A stretch of DNA of 64,000 nt from UBA1783 sp033808805 (GTDB taxonomy: Bacteria > Bacillota_I > Bacilli_A > Erysipelotrichales > Erysipelotrichaceae): assembly GCA_033808805.1 (NCBI GenBank), contig JAPXMY010000005.1, positions 1 through 64,000 on the forward strand, given 5' to 3'. The position numbers were made by a program, and so were the translations under genes. The number at the start of each line of letters is the position of its first letter. Position 1 is the first letter of the stretch. Below are positions 16,054 through 24,896 of this stretch, in pieces. The notes below the pieces were generated by a model. The model searched no databases. It was given only the letters and a program-made list of their open reading frames with translations, and had not been told where the DNA came from.

Positions 16054-16335
16054 TTACAATTCTTTTAAATAAGCTAAAACTTTTTCTTCGACTTCTTGTT
16101 TGTTCATGAAATTGTTTAAGATAATCACTGGAACTTTGGCACGATCTGTAAGTCTAGCTCCCAATTCCCTTGAAGTGAAAATTACATCGCACTGATTAGA
16201 AGCAGCTGTTGTTATGTCACCACAAAAAACATCTACATCATAACCGTTATCCTTTGCGATCTTTTCAATATTCATTTTCAGCATCATTGAAGATCCAACT
16301 CCAAAACCACAAACAGCTTGAATTTTTGTTTTCAT
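16054..16335 (-). CDS. ulaB: PTS ascorbate-type EIIB phosphocarrier
   Basis: A 93-residue EIIB of the lactose/cellobiose-like fold. The phosphorylatable cysteine is Cys9 in CGFGVGSS, which forms the P-loop. It accepts phosphate from an EIIA not present in the window and passes it to the substrate carried by the adjacent EIIC. GGGAGG lies before the ATG. The 324-bp region upstream holds a 9-bp hairpin that may take part in control. Confidence 0.88.
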   Translation of the reverse strand: MKTKIQAVCGFGVGSSMMLKMNIEKIAKDNGYDVDVFCGDITTAASNQCDVIFTSRELGARLTDRAKVPVIILNNFMNKQEVEEKVLAYLKEL

Positions 16336-16378
16336 ACTATCCTCCCTTCTTTTTATCCGTCTATTAAGTCAGATATTT

Positions 16379-16401
16379 AATCCAATGTCAGCCATTGGAT
16401 T
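16379..16401 (+). promoter_or_regulatory. Hairpin in the ulaB leader region
   Basis: AATCCAATG (16379-16387) pairs with CATTGGATT (16393-16401), loop of 5. A T-rich run follows only on the plus strand, where no gene needs terminating. In the ulaB transcript it is a hairpin about 45 bases before the start codon, possibly an operator or RNA element. The rest of the 16336-16659 spacer shows nothing I can name. Confidence 0.4.
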
Positions 16402-16659
16402 ATTTTTTATTTTAAATGGTTTTCAAACATTTTTAAGTAAGTTCTAATGTTAGTCTTAAGCTTTATATGACAAATAAACATATGATGTTGAATCATAAAC
16501 TTTTTATAAAACCATTCTATATTTTTCTAACTTCTGTCTTAATTATAGATGAACTTATCAAAAAAGAAAATGAAAAGATAATTATTTACCTAAAATCTAA
16601 ATTGCTTCTATAAATCAAATTTAAGATAAATAAGTTTTCACTGTTGCTGTATATTGTCT

Positions 16660-17310
16660 TTACAGGTAATCTTTTTTATCTTTAATAATCAATGATAAAC
16701 AAATGATAAACAAAACAGAAACTATTAAAATAGCGCAGTTTTTAAAATATACTTCTGGCAGTATCAGAATTATTTCATCATATCTATGATCAAAAAGCCA
16801 GTTGGTTTTACCTGGAAAAAATATCTGGTGAAATATAACAAATGTCCTGCTGAAATTAGACAGACTGAATAAAATGATACTGATAAAAATTGCCAGTAAA
16901 AGATTAGCTGCATAATAACTGTTGTTGTGATTATTGAATCTATAAGGTATCAGATTTTTCTTTTTCATTATTTTAGGGGTTATTAAGATATTCAGACCCG
17001 AAAACAATAAAAGAGATAAGTCTAAAAAAATCAGGTTTTTGACATCGATAAAATGATTCATACCATCAACTGAATACTTTAATTTTCCAGTAGAGAAATA
17101 ATCTGTCAGTCCAAGACAGAAATTCATCATTTCATCATAAGCTGTTTTAATTGTCTGATAATCATATCCGGTTTTATTGACCAAATCCAACATGTTTATA
17201 TGAAGATAATAGAAGGGTCTAAGTAAGACAGGTATAGAGATAGAGAAAGTAATGATAAAAATTATTATCATAACAATCATATAGAGAGATAGAATCTTGC
17301 TTTTTTTCAT
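16660..17310 (-). CDS. lit: DUF1461 membrane protein, candidate lipoprotein transacylase
   Basis: A 216-residue membrane protein of the TIGR01906/DUF1461 family. It has four predicted membrane segments (about 8-30, 92-112, 132-152, 190-210) and a large extracytoplasmic loop between the first two. Family members in Enterococcus and Bacillus were shown to be Lit, which moves an acyl chain within a lipoprotein's N-terminal Cys to give the lyso form. The two functionally important histidines of Lit correspond well to His86 (NHFIDVKNL) and His161 (FHQIFFPGK). The FDHRYDEI and LPEVYF segments are also typical. The many lipoproteins in this window would be substrates. Not every DUF1461 protein has been tested, so the specific function is an inference. 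Confidence 0.7.
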   Translation of the reverse strand: MKKSKILSLYMIVMIIIFIITFSISIPVLLRPFYYLHINMLDLVNKTGYDYQTIKTAYDEMMNFCLGLTDYFSTGKLKYSVDGMNHFIDVKNLIFLDLSLLLFSGLNILITPKIMKKKNLIPYRFNNHNNSYYAANLLLAIFISIILFSLSNFSRTFVIFHQIFFPGKTNWLFDHRYDEIILILPEVYFKNCAILIVSVLFIICLSLIIKDKKDYL

Positions 17311-17412
17311 CTTTTCACCTTCTTATGTATTATTATAAACTATTAGCTATTAAAAAAATATTGATTATGTGTTAAAATGAATAAGTTGAATTAAAGAGAG
17401 GTAAAAAAAGAA

Positions 17413-19623
17413 ATGGCTAAACAAGTATTTAGTATGGATTTCAACGGTAGAGAGTTGACTGTTGAAACAGGGGAATTAGCCAAACAGGCACGTGGTGCTG
17501 TATTAGTTAGATACGGAGATACAGTTATATTATCTACAGCATGCGCATCTAATGTCGCAAAGGATACAGATTTCTTCCCGTTAACGGTAAGCTTTGAAGA
17601 AAAATTGTATTCTGTTGGAAAGATTCCTGGAGGATTTTTAAGAAGAGAAGGTAGACCTAGCGAACATGCTACATTGACAGCACGTTTAATTGATAGACCA
17701 ATTAGACCATTATTCGCAGAAGGTTTTAGAAATGAAGTTCAAGTAGTCAATACTGCGATGAGCTGTGATTATGATTATTCGCCTGAAATGGCAGCCATGT
17801 TTGGAGCTTCACTGGCTTTATCAATTTCCGATATTCCATTTGAAGGACCAATTGCCGGTGTTATTGTTGGATACATTGATGGAGAATTTGTGATTAATCC
17901 AACTGTTGAAGATTCTGAGAAGAGCGCATTGTCATTAACGATGGCTGGTAAAAAAGATGCTATCATGATGGTTGAAGCAGGTGCCAAAGAAGTAAGTGAA
18001 CAATTAATGGTAGATGCTCTGGAGTTTGGACAGATGCATATTGCGAAATTATGTCAGTTCCAGGAAGAAATTATTGCTAAGGTCGGCAAAGAAAAAGTAG
18101 CTGTTGAATTATATGAAGTTCCTGCTGATTTGAAACAGGAAGTGTATGATTATGTAGCTGACAGATTAAAGACAGCAGTTTCAATCAAGGATAAATTAGA
18201 GTGCTATCAGGCTATTGATGATTTAACCAATGAAACAGTTGAATATTTTGATCAGAAGGAATATGAATCTGAAGCGACAAAAAATAAAACTTTGAAGATG
18301 GTAAGAGAAGTTTGTGACAATATCGTCTCTGATGAAGTCAGAAGACTGATTATTGAAGAAAAAATCAGACCTGATGGTAGAGGTTTAAATGAAATAAGAC
18401 CTTTGGATGCTCAAATTGACATCTTGCCAAGAGTACATGGTTCAGGTTTATTTACCAGAGGTCAGACTCAGGTATTATCAGCTACTACCTTAGGGGCATT
18501 GGGTGACAATCAGATTATTGATGATCTGACAGAAGTTGAAGAAAAACGCTTCATGCATCATTATAATTTCCCACCTTATTCAGTAGGTGAAGTTGGAAGA
18601 ATGGGGTCACCAGGAAGAAGAGAAATCGGTCATGGTGCACTGGGAGAAAGAGCTCTAAAACATGTTATTCCATCAGAAGAAGAGTTCCCTTACGCTATAA
18701 GAGTTGTGGCAGAAGTATTAGAATCAAATGGTTCTTCTTCACAGGCATCTATATGTGCTGGTTCTTTATCATTAATGGCTGCAGGAGTTCCAATCAAAGC
18801 TCCAGTTGCCGGTATTGCTATGGGACTGGTTGAAGATGGTAAAAATTATTCAATCTTAACTGATATTCAGGGAATGGAAGACCATTTTGGCGATATGGAC
18901 TTTAAGGTAGCTGGTACCAGAGAGGGTATTACAGCTTTACAGATGGATATTAAAGTTCAAGGTTTAAGCAGAGAAGTATTAGCGCAGGCTATGGCTCAGG
19001 CAAAAGAAGCTAGATTACAGATTTTAGATGTAATGGATAAGACAATCGGTAAACCAAGAGAGCATGTTTCTCAATATGCTTTAAAGATTGCCAGATTAGA
19101 TATTCCAGTAGATAAGATCAGGGACGTAATCGGTACTGGTGGAAAGAATATCAACCAGATTATCGAAGCCAGCAATGGTACCAAGATTGACATTTCGGAT
19201 GAGGGTAGAGTATTAATCTATCATGCTGATCAAAAAAGTATCGATATTGCGGTTAAGATGATTGAAGAAATTACAAGAGTTGCTCAGGTAGGAGAAATAT
19301 TTGAAGCAGCAGTTATCAACAGAATTGAATCATATGGTATCTTTGTGGAATTATTCCCTGGAACTGATGCTTTAGTTCATGTGTCAGATTTAAGATGGGA
19401 AAGAGTAGACAAACCATCAAGTCTGTACAAAATGGGTGATAAAGTTAAAGTAGTTGTTAAAGCAGTTGATGAAAGCGGCAAGGTCAGCGCCTCAGTTAAA
19501 GAATTATTAGATAAACCAGAAGACTTTAAAGAGCCGATCAGAGATTATTCAAAAAACAAAATTTTTACTGGCAAAAGAAATGTAAACAGAAATAGAAAAA
19601 CAACTAAAAAAACTGAAGAATAA
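17413..19623 (+). CDS. pnp: Polynucleotide phosphorylase
   Basis: A 736-residue 3'-5' phosphorolytic exoribonuclease, part of mRNA decay complexes. Domains in order are RNase PH-like 1 (about 10-140), helical linker (to about 235), catalytic RNase PH-like 2 (about 320-545), KH with IGTGGK (about 560-615) and S1 (about 625-695). A basic tail ends the protein. Length and order match the Bacillus and Clostridium enzymes. AGAGAGGT precedes the ATG. The gene is divergent from lit and is followed by its own terminator. Confidence 0.97.
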   Translation: MAKQVFSMDFNGRELTVETGELAKQARGAVLVRYGDTVILSTACASNVAKDTDFFPLTVSFEEKLYSVGKIPGGFLRREGRPSEHATLTARLIDRPIRPLFAEGFRNEVQVVNTAMSCDYDYSPEMAAMFGASLALSISDIPFEGPIAGVIVGYIDGEFVINPTVEDSEKSALSLTMAGKKDAIMMVEAGAKEVSEQLMVDALEFGQMHIAKLCQFQEEIIAKVGKEKVAVELYEVPADLKQEVYDYVADRLKTAVSIKDKLECYQAIDDLTNETVEYFDQKEYESEATKNKTLKMVREVCDNIVSDEVRRLIIEEKIRPDGRGLNEIRPLDAQIDILPRVHGSGLFTRGQTQVLSATTLGALGDNQIIDDLTEVEEKRFMHHYNFPPYSVGEVGRMGSPGRREIGHGALGERALKHVIPSEEEFPYAIRVVAEVLESNGSSSQASICAGSLSLMAAGVPIKAPVAGIAMGLVEDGKNYSILTDIQGMEDHFGDMDFKVAGTREGITALQMDIKVQGLSREVLAQAMAQAKEARLQILDVMDKTIGKPREHVSQYALKIARLDIPVDKIRDVIGTGGKNINQIIEASNGTKIDISDEGRVLIYHADQKSIDIAVKMIEEITRVAQVGEIFEAAVINRIESYGIFVELFPGTDALVHVSDLRWERVDKPSSLYKMGDKVKVVVKAVDESGKVSASVKELLDKPEDFKEPIRDYSKNKIFTGKRNVNRNRKTTKKTEE

Positions 19624-19628
19624 TAGCT

Positions 19629-19653
19629 TAAGGACTGAAAATTCAGTCCTTTA
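19629..19653 (+). terminator. Terminator after pnp
   Basis: AAGGACTGAA (19630-19639) pairs with TTCAGTCCTT (19642-19651), followed by T residues. Confidence 0.8.
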
Positions 19654-19741
19654 ATTAATTTGTTGAATAATGACGTTTTTTCTCTTAAAATATAGATGTG
19701 ATATTATACAATAATATACTTTCTAAAAATATGGAAAGCAG

Positions 19742-19776
19742 CCACATTATTTGTGAAATTAAAAATGTGGTACAAT
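19742..19776 (+). promoter_or_regulatory. trmB promoter with an adjoining inverted repeat
   Basis: An extended -10, TGGTACAAT (19768-19776), lies 17 bp before the ATG. An inverted repeat, CCACATT (19742-19748) and AATGTGG (19764-19770), abuts it and could be an operator. No -35 at ideal spacing is seen. Confidence 0.45.
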
Positions 19777-19793
19777 AGTCTAGGTGATATTTT

Positions 19794-20444
19794 ATGAGAA
19801 TGAGAAAAAAACCATGGGCGAAAGATCTGATTCAACAAAGAATAGATTGTGTTATAAGTAATCCAGAAACCTTAAAAGGAAAATGGAAAACATTTGGTTA
19901 TGATACAATTGTGGTTGAAATAGGAGCTGGCAAAGGTGACTATTGGATTGGAATGGGTGAAAAAAATCCTGGTGAATTATGGGTTGCGGTGGAAAAGAAT
20001 ATTGATGCAGCTGCTATGGCTTTAAAAAAGAGTATCGACTGTACAAGCGAGAATATGAAATTCATCGTCGGCGATGCAGAGAAGATAGATTTGTGGTTTG
20101 AAGAAAGAGAAGTAGATAGAATTCATTTAAACTTTTCCGATCCCTGGCCAAAAAAAGCCCATACCAAAAGAAGATTAACCTATGGTACTTTTATAGAAAG
20201 ATATAAAAAAGTCTTGAAAAATGATGGATGCATTATTATGAAAACTGATAATGCTGAACTTTTTGAATATTCTTTAATTACTTTTAGTGAAAATAAATGG
20301 TCATTAAAAGATGTAAGTGTAGATTTTAGAAGAGAAACTCACGATGAAGATGTCATAACTGAATATGAAAATAATTTTATGCAGTTAGGACAGCCGATAT
20401 ATCGAGCAATCTTTAAGGTGAGTGATGGAGAAAAAAGTGGTTAA
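19794..20444 (+). CDS. trmB: tRNA (guanine-N7)-methyltransferase
   Basis: A 216-residue AdoMet-dependent enzyme that forms m7G46 in the tRNA variable loop. The family's N terminus (MRMRKKPWA) fixes the start. The AdoMet site (VVEIGAGKGDY, about 40) and the family motif FSDPWPKKAHTKRRL (about 117-131) are intact. Its end overlaps the following lipoprotein gene by 20 bp. Confidence 0.95.
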   Translation: MRMRKKPWAKDLIQQRIDCVISNPETLKGKWKTFGYDTIVVEIGAGKGDYWIGMGEKNPGELWVAVEKNIDAAAMALKKSIDCTSENMKFIVGDAEKIDLWFEEREVDRIHLNFSDPWPKKAHTKRRLTYGTFIERYKKVLKNDGCIIMKTDNAELFEYSLITFSENKWSLKDVSVDFRRETHDEDVITEYENNFMQLGQPIYRAIFKVSDGEKSG

Positions 20445-21213
20445 AAAGATTTTTACAGCATTTTTAATTCTTATAATTTTATCAGGATGTGTTACAGACA
20501 CAGACTCTCTTTATGATGAATTGAATAAAGCTGTTAATATTGCCATTGGTGAAAAGATTGAAGATTACACTTACAACAACTGCACAAAAACATACTATTC
20601 ATACTATCTGCCTAAAAGTATTGGTAAAGTAGATGGGGATGAGATTTCTAATAAATTTAATATCGATGGTAATATAGCATCATTATCATTAGATGTTACA
20701 GCTATTGTCAATGATGCCATAACTACCAATAAAGATGACAGTTTAAGAGATATAGGGACGGTCAAAAATCCTTTCTTTACTAGAAGTGGAAGATATTTGA
20801 ATAATGCTGATGAGACTGTGCTGTTCAATATATCGGTTTCAGAAACCAAGGATGGATATTTTATCATGATCCAGACTTCGGAGTTCATATTTATTTCTCT
20901 GGCTAATAAAGGTGGATGTTCAAATACCGTTCATGATATGCTTATACTATTGAGAAGCTGCAAGGTAGAAAAGAAAAAATTAATTTTAGATTATGCTTCT
21001 GATACACTGGTATCTTATACGACGAGTATTGTTACTTTATTTGAAAGCGTTGTTCCAGAGACAGGTTATTTTGTGGACTATATTGATGACTGGAAAGATG
21101 ATAAAACATTCATTATAATAGATTTAGAACAACAGGATTCTGAAGAACCTGATGGTACAATAGAGGATGGACAAAACAATCCAAACCAGAATGATTTAGA
21201 AGAGGGTGAATAG
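20425..21213 (+). CDS. Lipoprotein of unknown function
   Basis: About 262 residues, with a signal peptide ending LSGC (lipobox Cys near 22) and an acidic C-terminal tail rich in Asp, Glu, Gln and Asn. The middle alternates beta-strand-like segments and shares the DUF3298-like appearance of extracytoplasmic ligand or peptidoglycan-associated proteins, but I cannot place it firmly. ATG 20425 is chosen over the adjacent GTG 20422. The start lies within trmB, and the next gene follows after 2 bp, so the three are one transcript. Position next to trmB does not reveal a role. Confidence 0.65.
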   Translation: MEKKVVKKIFTAFLILIILSGCVTDTDSLYDELNKAVNIAIGEKIEDYTYNNCTKTYYSYYLPKSIGKVDGDEISNKFNIDGNIASLSLDVTAIVNDAITTNKDDSLRDIGTVKNPFFTRSGRYLNNADETVLFNISVSETKDGYFIMIQTSEFIFISLANKGGCSNTVHDMLILLRSCKVEKKKLILDYASDTLVSYTTSIVTLFESVVPETGYFVDYIDDWKDDKTFIIIDLEQQDSEEPDGTIEDGQNNPNQNDLEEGE

Positions 21214-21215
21214 CA

Positions 21216-22109
21216 ATGGCAGGGTTTTTAAAAAATTTAAAAAATAAATTTCAAAATTTCTTATTTGAAGAAGTTGTAGTTGATGAGCAGGGAAATGAAA
21301 AAGTTGTTGACAATAAAGTTGACAGAAATATTTCTTCCAGAATAGATGTAGTTGCTGACTATACTGAAATAATTGAGGAACACATAACTGAAAAAGAAAT
21401 AGATTTGGAGAAAACTATTGAAACTAAACCGGTGATAAAAGAAAAATTACCTGAAAAAGAAGTTGCTTCAAAACAAACAGAAGTTAAAAAGGAAGAAAAA
21501 CCAACTAAAAAGTCTTCAATGTTTGTTGATTTCAACACTTCTAAAACTGATTCTACAGATAAGAAAGTGGAAGTTAAAACTGAAAAAGTTAAACCAGCCT
21601 ATGTTCCTCAGAGAGTTATTTCACCAATCTTTGGCAGTGACAAGGATAGCTATGCCATCACTATCAATAATTTGGAATATGATAGTGAAAAACCAAAAAG
21701 AAGTGTTATTGGAACTGTGTTTTCACCAATCTTTGGAAGAGATAGAATTATAGAGGATACTGTTGATGAAGTAGATGAGAAAATTGCTAATATGACAACG
21801 AGCGATTTTATAAGTGATGATATTCAGCCTGAAAAGAAAGAAGAAGATTTAATCGAGGAAGTTGAATATTTAGAACCACCTAAACCTTTGTATACAAAAT
21901 TAACTGTTGAAGAAAAACCGGTAGTTTATCTGGAAAAGTCAGCTGAAACTGAAGATGAAGTAAAACCAATTGAGAATGTCTCTTTATTTGATGCTGAAAG
22001 AGTCAACAAGGCCTTAAATGAAGCGAAGGTGGCTTTTGATGAGATAGAAAAGGCTGCTAAACCGCTGGAAAATACCTCATCATATGAAAATATAAGTTTA
22101 TTTGATTAA
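21216..22109 (+). CDS. Charged, mostly disordered scaffold-like protein with repeated short motifs
   Basis: A 297-residue protein without signal peptide or membrane segment. It is rich in Glu, Lys, Val, Asp and Pro. A short amphipathic N terminus (MAGFLKNLKNKFQNFLFEE) could bind membrane. Two conserved-looking SPIFG motifs lie near residues 137 and 171 (VISPIFGSDKD and VFSPIFGRDR). Two SLFD motifs lie near 250 and at the C terminus. Such spaced linear motifs in a disordered chain suggest multivalent binding of a partner, perhaps in cell division or envelope work, but this is speculation. It follows the lipoprotein by 2 bp and ends at a strong terminator. Confidence 0.65.
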   Translation: MAGFLKNLKNKFQNFLFEEVVVDEQGNEKVVDNKVDRNISSRIDVVADYTEIIEEHITEKEIDLEKTIETKPVIKEKLPEKEVASKQTEVKKEEKPTKKSSMFVDFNTSKTDSTDKKVEVKTEKVKPAYVPQRVISPIFGSDKDSYAITINNLEYDSEKPKRSVIGTVFSPIFGRDRIIEDTVDEVDEKIANMTTSDFISDDIQPEKKEEDLIEEVEYLEPPKPLYTKLTVEEKPVVYLEKSAETEDEVKPIENVSLFDAERVNKALNEAKVAFDEIEKAAKPLENTSSYENISLFD

Positions 22110-22142
22110 AAAACAGAAGCCTGAAACAGGTTTCTGTTTTAA
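22109..22142. terminator. Bidirectional terminator between the trmB operon and cca
   Basis: A long stem with arms AAAACAGAA-CCTG and CAGG-TTCTGTTTT and a 3-base loop. It has A and T tracts on both flanks, serving two converging units. Confidence 0.8.
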
Positions 22143-22178
22143 TAACGTTTAAACAAATTACCAAATAATAACTCTATT

Positions 22179-23408
22179 CTACTGTTTAGCTGTTGATTTG
22201 TTTGATTTTGACTGTAAAGACAAATATTTATATAAATCTTCCTTTGTGTTGTCTAATTTGTTTTTTATTACCAAAGATAATATTCTGTTTAACTGTTTAG
22301 ATATCTCTTGATTTTCATAACCGAATTTTTGAATGTCATTACCATCAATGGCTAAATCTTTTAATTGATATGGCAATTTGTTTTCTTCAATATAATCTAA
22401 GGCCTTAAGACATAGATTGTAATAAACTTTATCGAGATGGTCGCTTAAATATTGAATTTTCAGTAACTTCATTAACATATTTTTTCCCATCTTATTTAGA
22501 CTGAAACGAAGTGAGATATCATCGACTTCAATTAAATCATAATAATGTTCAATGAGAAAGGATACCTCATGGTAAGTTTTATTATCAACTTTCAATCTTT
22601 TTAAGATATTTCGATGGTTTTCTGCCGGTTGTAAAAAGATTGCCAGGATAATTGATCTGTCTTCTTTTTCTCTGGATAGATTATCCAGACTCTGAAGAAA
22701 TTTATACCTGGAAACATATTTAAATTCTGGTATGAATTCTTCTATGACTTCCTTATAGAGTGATAAGACATAATAGACGTATTTTCCAGTTAAGATTTTT
22801 ATTAATTCAATGTAGATTCTTTCAACTGAAATATTTAACAGTAAATCTTTTTTTTCGAATATGGCTTTTTGAGTTTCAGCTTCAATTTTAAAACCTAATG
22901 TACTGGCAAATCTTATCGCTCTAAGAATTCTCAGAGCATCTTCCTGAAAGCGCTGGTAAGGATTGCCTACACATCTAATTATCTTATTTTTCAAATCATC
23001 ATATCCATTATGGTAATCTATTAACCCATCTTTACTGTTATAGGCAAAGGCATTGACAGTAAAATCTCTTCTGGCCAAATCATGTTTTAAACACGATGAA
23101 AACTCAACTTTTTCAGGATGACGACAATCTGTATATCTGCCATCAATACGATAAGTAGTTATTTCAAAAGCTTCACTATTTAAGATAAGTGAAACGGTTC
23201 CATGTTTTAAACCGGTTTTATAAATCTTATGGTCTTTAAATACTTCTATAACTTGGGCAGGTGTAGCATTGGTATTGATATCAAAATCACTTGGCTGAAG
23301 CCCTAAAAGAATGTCTCTGACACATCCTCCAACAATATTGGCTTCAAAACCATGATCATTCAATGTTTTGATTATGTACATAACTTTTTCATCAAGTTGG
23401 TAATTCAT
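22179..23408 (-). CDS. cca: CCA-adding enzyme / poly(A) polymerase family nucleotidyltransferase
   Basis: About 409 residues. It builds or repairs the CCA end of tRNAs. The head domain carries NIVGGCVRDILLG near residue 24, the DFDINTNA catalytic aspartates near 43-46, and the flexible-loop and RRDFTVNA segments (near 130). It is followed by the neck motif (QEDALRILRAIRFA) that picks ATP or CTP, and then by helical body and tail domains. The start is uncertain. In-frame ATGs lie at 23435, 23408 and 23381, none with a good ribosome site, and I chose 23408 because it gives the usual N-terminal length. It is divergent from murC. Confidence 0.9.
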   Translation of the reverse strand: MNYQLDEKVMYIIKTLNDHGFEANIVGGCVRDILLGLQPSDFDINTNATPAQVIEVFKDHKIYKTGLKHGTVSLILNSEAFEITTYRIDGRYTDCRHPEKVEFSSCLKHDLARRDFTVNAFAYNSKDGLIDYHNGYDDLKNKIIRCVGNPYQRFQEDALRILRAIRFASTLGFKIEAETQKAIFEKKDLLLNISVERIYIELIKILTGKYVYYVLSLYKEVIEEFIPEFKYVSRYKFLQSLDNLSREKEDRSIILAIFLQPAENHRNILKRLKVDNKTYHEVSFLIEHYYDLIEVDDISLRFSLNKMGKNMLMKLLKIQYLSDHLDKVYYNLCLKALDYIEENKLPYQLKDLAIDGNDIQKFGYENQEISKQLNRILSLVIKNKLDNTKEDLYKYLSLQSKSNKSTAKQ

Positions 23409-23450
23409 ATTTAAATTATATATGAAATATACCATTTATGTAAAAAAAAC

Positions 23451-23458
23451 ATTATAAT
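23451..23458. promoter_or_regulatory. Back-to-back -10 hexamers between cca and murC
   Basis: ATTATAAT reads TATAAT on the plus strand (23453-23458) and TATAAT on the minus strand (23456-23451). It could start transcription both ways. Neither direction has an ideal -35. Confidence 0.4.
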
Positions 23459-23480
23459 ATTAGAGAAAGAGGGTGTAGTG

Positions 23481-24851
23481 ATGAAAAAATACTTTAAAGA
23501 AGATCAGATTTTATTTAATGTAAAAAAAGTTCATATGATTGGCATCGGTGGAAGCGGTATGTGCCCTCTGGCGGAGATTCTGCACTCAAAAGGGTATGAG
23601 ATAACGGGTTCAGATAATAACGAGTCAGACCCTTTAAAAATGGTCAGAAAGATAGCTGATGTATCACTAGGTCATGATGCTGAAAATGTTAAAGATGCCC
23701 AACTGGTAATTTATTCAGCAGCGATATTTAAGGATAATGTCGAACTTGTGGAGGCGAAAAAGAGAAATATTCCCATAATGGAAAGAAGTGAAGTCTTAGG
23801 AGCTCTATCAAGAATGTTTAATAATGTTATAGGCATAAGTGGAACTCATGGGAAAACAACAGTAACAAGTTTGATAACCCAAATATTGATTCAGGCCGAT
23901 TTTAAACCCAATGCGGTTATTGGCGGGAAGCTTCCTTTAATTAATCATTATGGGATTACTGGTGATTCAGATATCTTTGTGGTTGAATCATGTGAGTTTG
24001 CGGATACTTTCTTAAAGTTATCACCTGATATTGCGGTGGTATTGAATATTGATAATGACCACCTGGAATATTTTAAAACAATGGATAATATGGTTTTATC
24101 CTATAGTAAGTTTGTCAGCATGGCTTCAAAAATTTTCATTAATGGTGATGATAAACTGGTTTTAAAAGCTGTTGAAGATACTGTTAATGAAATATTTACT
24201 TTTGGTTTTAATGAAAGCAATGACTACTATCCAAAGAATGTTATAAATGATGAAAATGGTTTTGATTTTGATGTTTACTATAAGGGTGAGTTTTTAGCAT
24301 CGGTAATTAATCACATTCCAGGAAAGCATAATATTTATAATGCTTTAGCTGCTTTCAGCGTTTGTCATCATCTAGGTGTACCTGTAGAAAAAATAGCTGA
24401 CAGTATTGCGCAATTTAGCGGGGCAGGAAGAAGGTTTGAAAAAATCGGGAATTTTGGTTTCGATCTATATGATGATTATGGACATCATCCAACCGAGATT
24501 GAAGCTACACTGACATCAGCAAAGCACCTGGGCTATGACAGGGTAGTTGTTGTGTTTCAGCCATTTACCTTTTCCAGAACTAAAATGCTGAAAGATGAAT
24601 TTATCAAAGCTTTATCAATAGCCGATGAAATTATACTGACTCCAATTATGGGGTCCAGAGAAGTTAATACCTATGGTATATATTCTGAAGATCTCCAGAA
24701 AGAGTTGAAAAACAGTATTATCATAGATGGATTTGAAAAGATAAAAGACTATCTGCTTGAAAACTATCATGAAAATGATCTGGTTATTACAATGGGTTGT
24801 GGCGACATATACAAGGTTTGTCGATTGATAAGTGAAGAAAAGAATGCCTAG
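23481..24851 (+). CDS. murC: UDP-N-acetylmuramate--L-alanine ligase
   Basis: A 456-residue Mur ligase that adds L-Ala to UDP-MurNAc in peptidoglycan precursor synthesis. The N-terminal Rossmann motif GIGGSGM is at 21-27, the ATP-binding P-loop GTHGKTT near 120, and the DDYGHHPTEI motif near 332 in the C-terminal domain. ATG 23481 fits the AGAGGG site better than GTG 23478. The stop codon lies inside the stem of its terminator. Confidence 0.96.
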   Translation: MKKYFKEDQILFNVKKVHMIGIGGSGMCPLAEILHSKGYEITGSDNNESDPLKMVRKIADVSLGHDAENVKDAQLVIYSAAIFKDNVELVEAKKRNIPIMERSEVLGALSRMFNNVIGISGTHGKTTVTSLITQILIQADFKPNAVIGGKLPLINHYGITGDSDIFVVESCEFADTFLKLSPDIAVVLNIDNDHLEYFKTMDNMVLSYSKFVSMASKIFINGDDKLVLKAVEDTVNEIFTFGFNESNDYYPKNVINDENGFDFDVYYKGEFLASVINHIPGKHNIYNALAAFSVCHHLGVPVEKIADSIAQFSGAGRRFEKIGNFGFDLYDDYGHHPTEIEATLTSAKHLGYDRVVVVFQPFTFSRTKMLKDEFIKALSIADEIILTPIMGSREVNTYGIYSEDLQKELKNSIIIDGFEKIKDYLLENYHENDLVITMGCGDIYKVCRLISEEKNA

Positions 24852-24862
24852 GCATTCTTTTA
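24838..24862. terminator. Bidirectional terminator overlapping the murC stop codon
   Basis: AAAGAATGCC (24838-24847) pairs with GGCATTCTTT (24851-24860), with the murC TAG in the loop. A/T tracts on both flanks suit the opposing zinc-ribbon gene too. Confidence 0.75.
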
Positions 24863-24896
24863 GTAATATTATTAATCAGGATTCTCTTTTTATATT

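Noticed and set aside
16379..16430. CcpA cre site upstream of ulaB
   Set aside because: Candidate sequences lacked the central CG and symmetric arms of a cre site.
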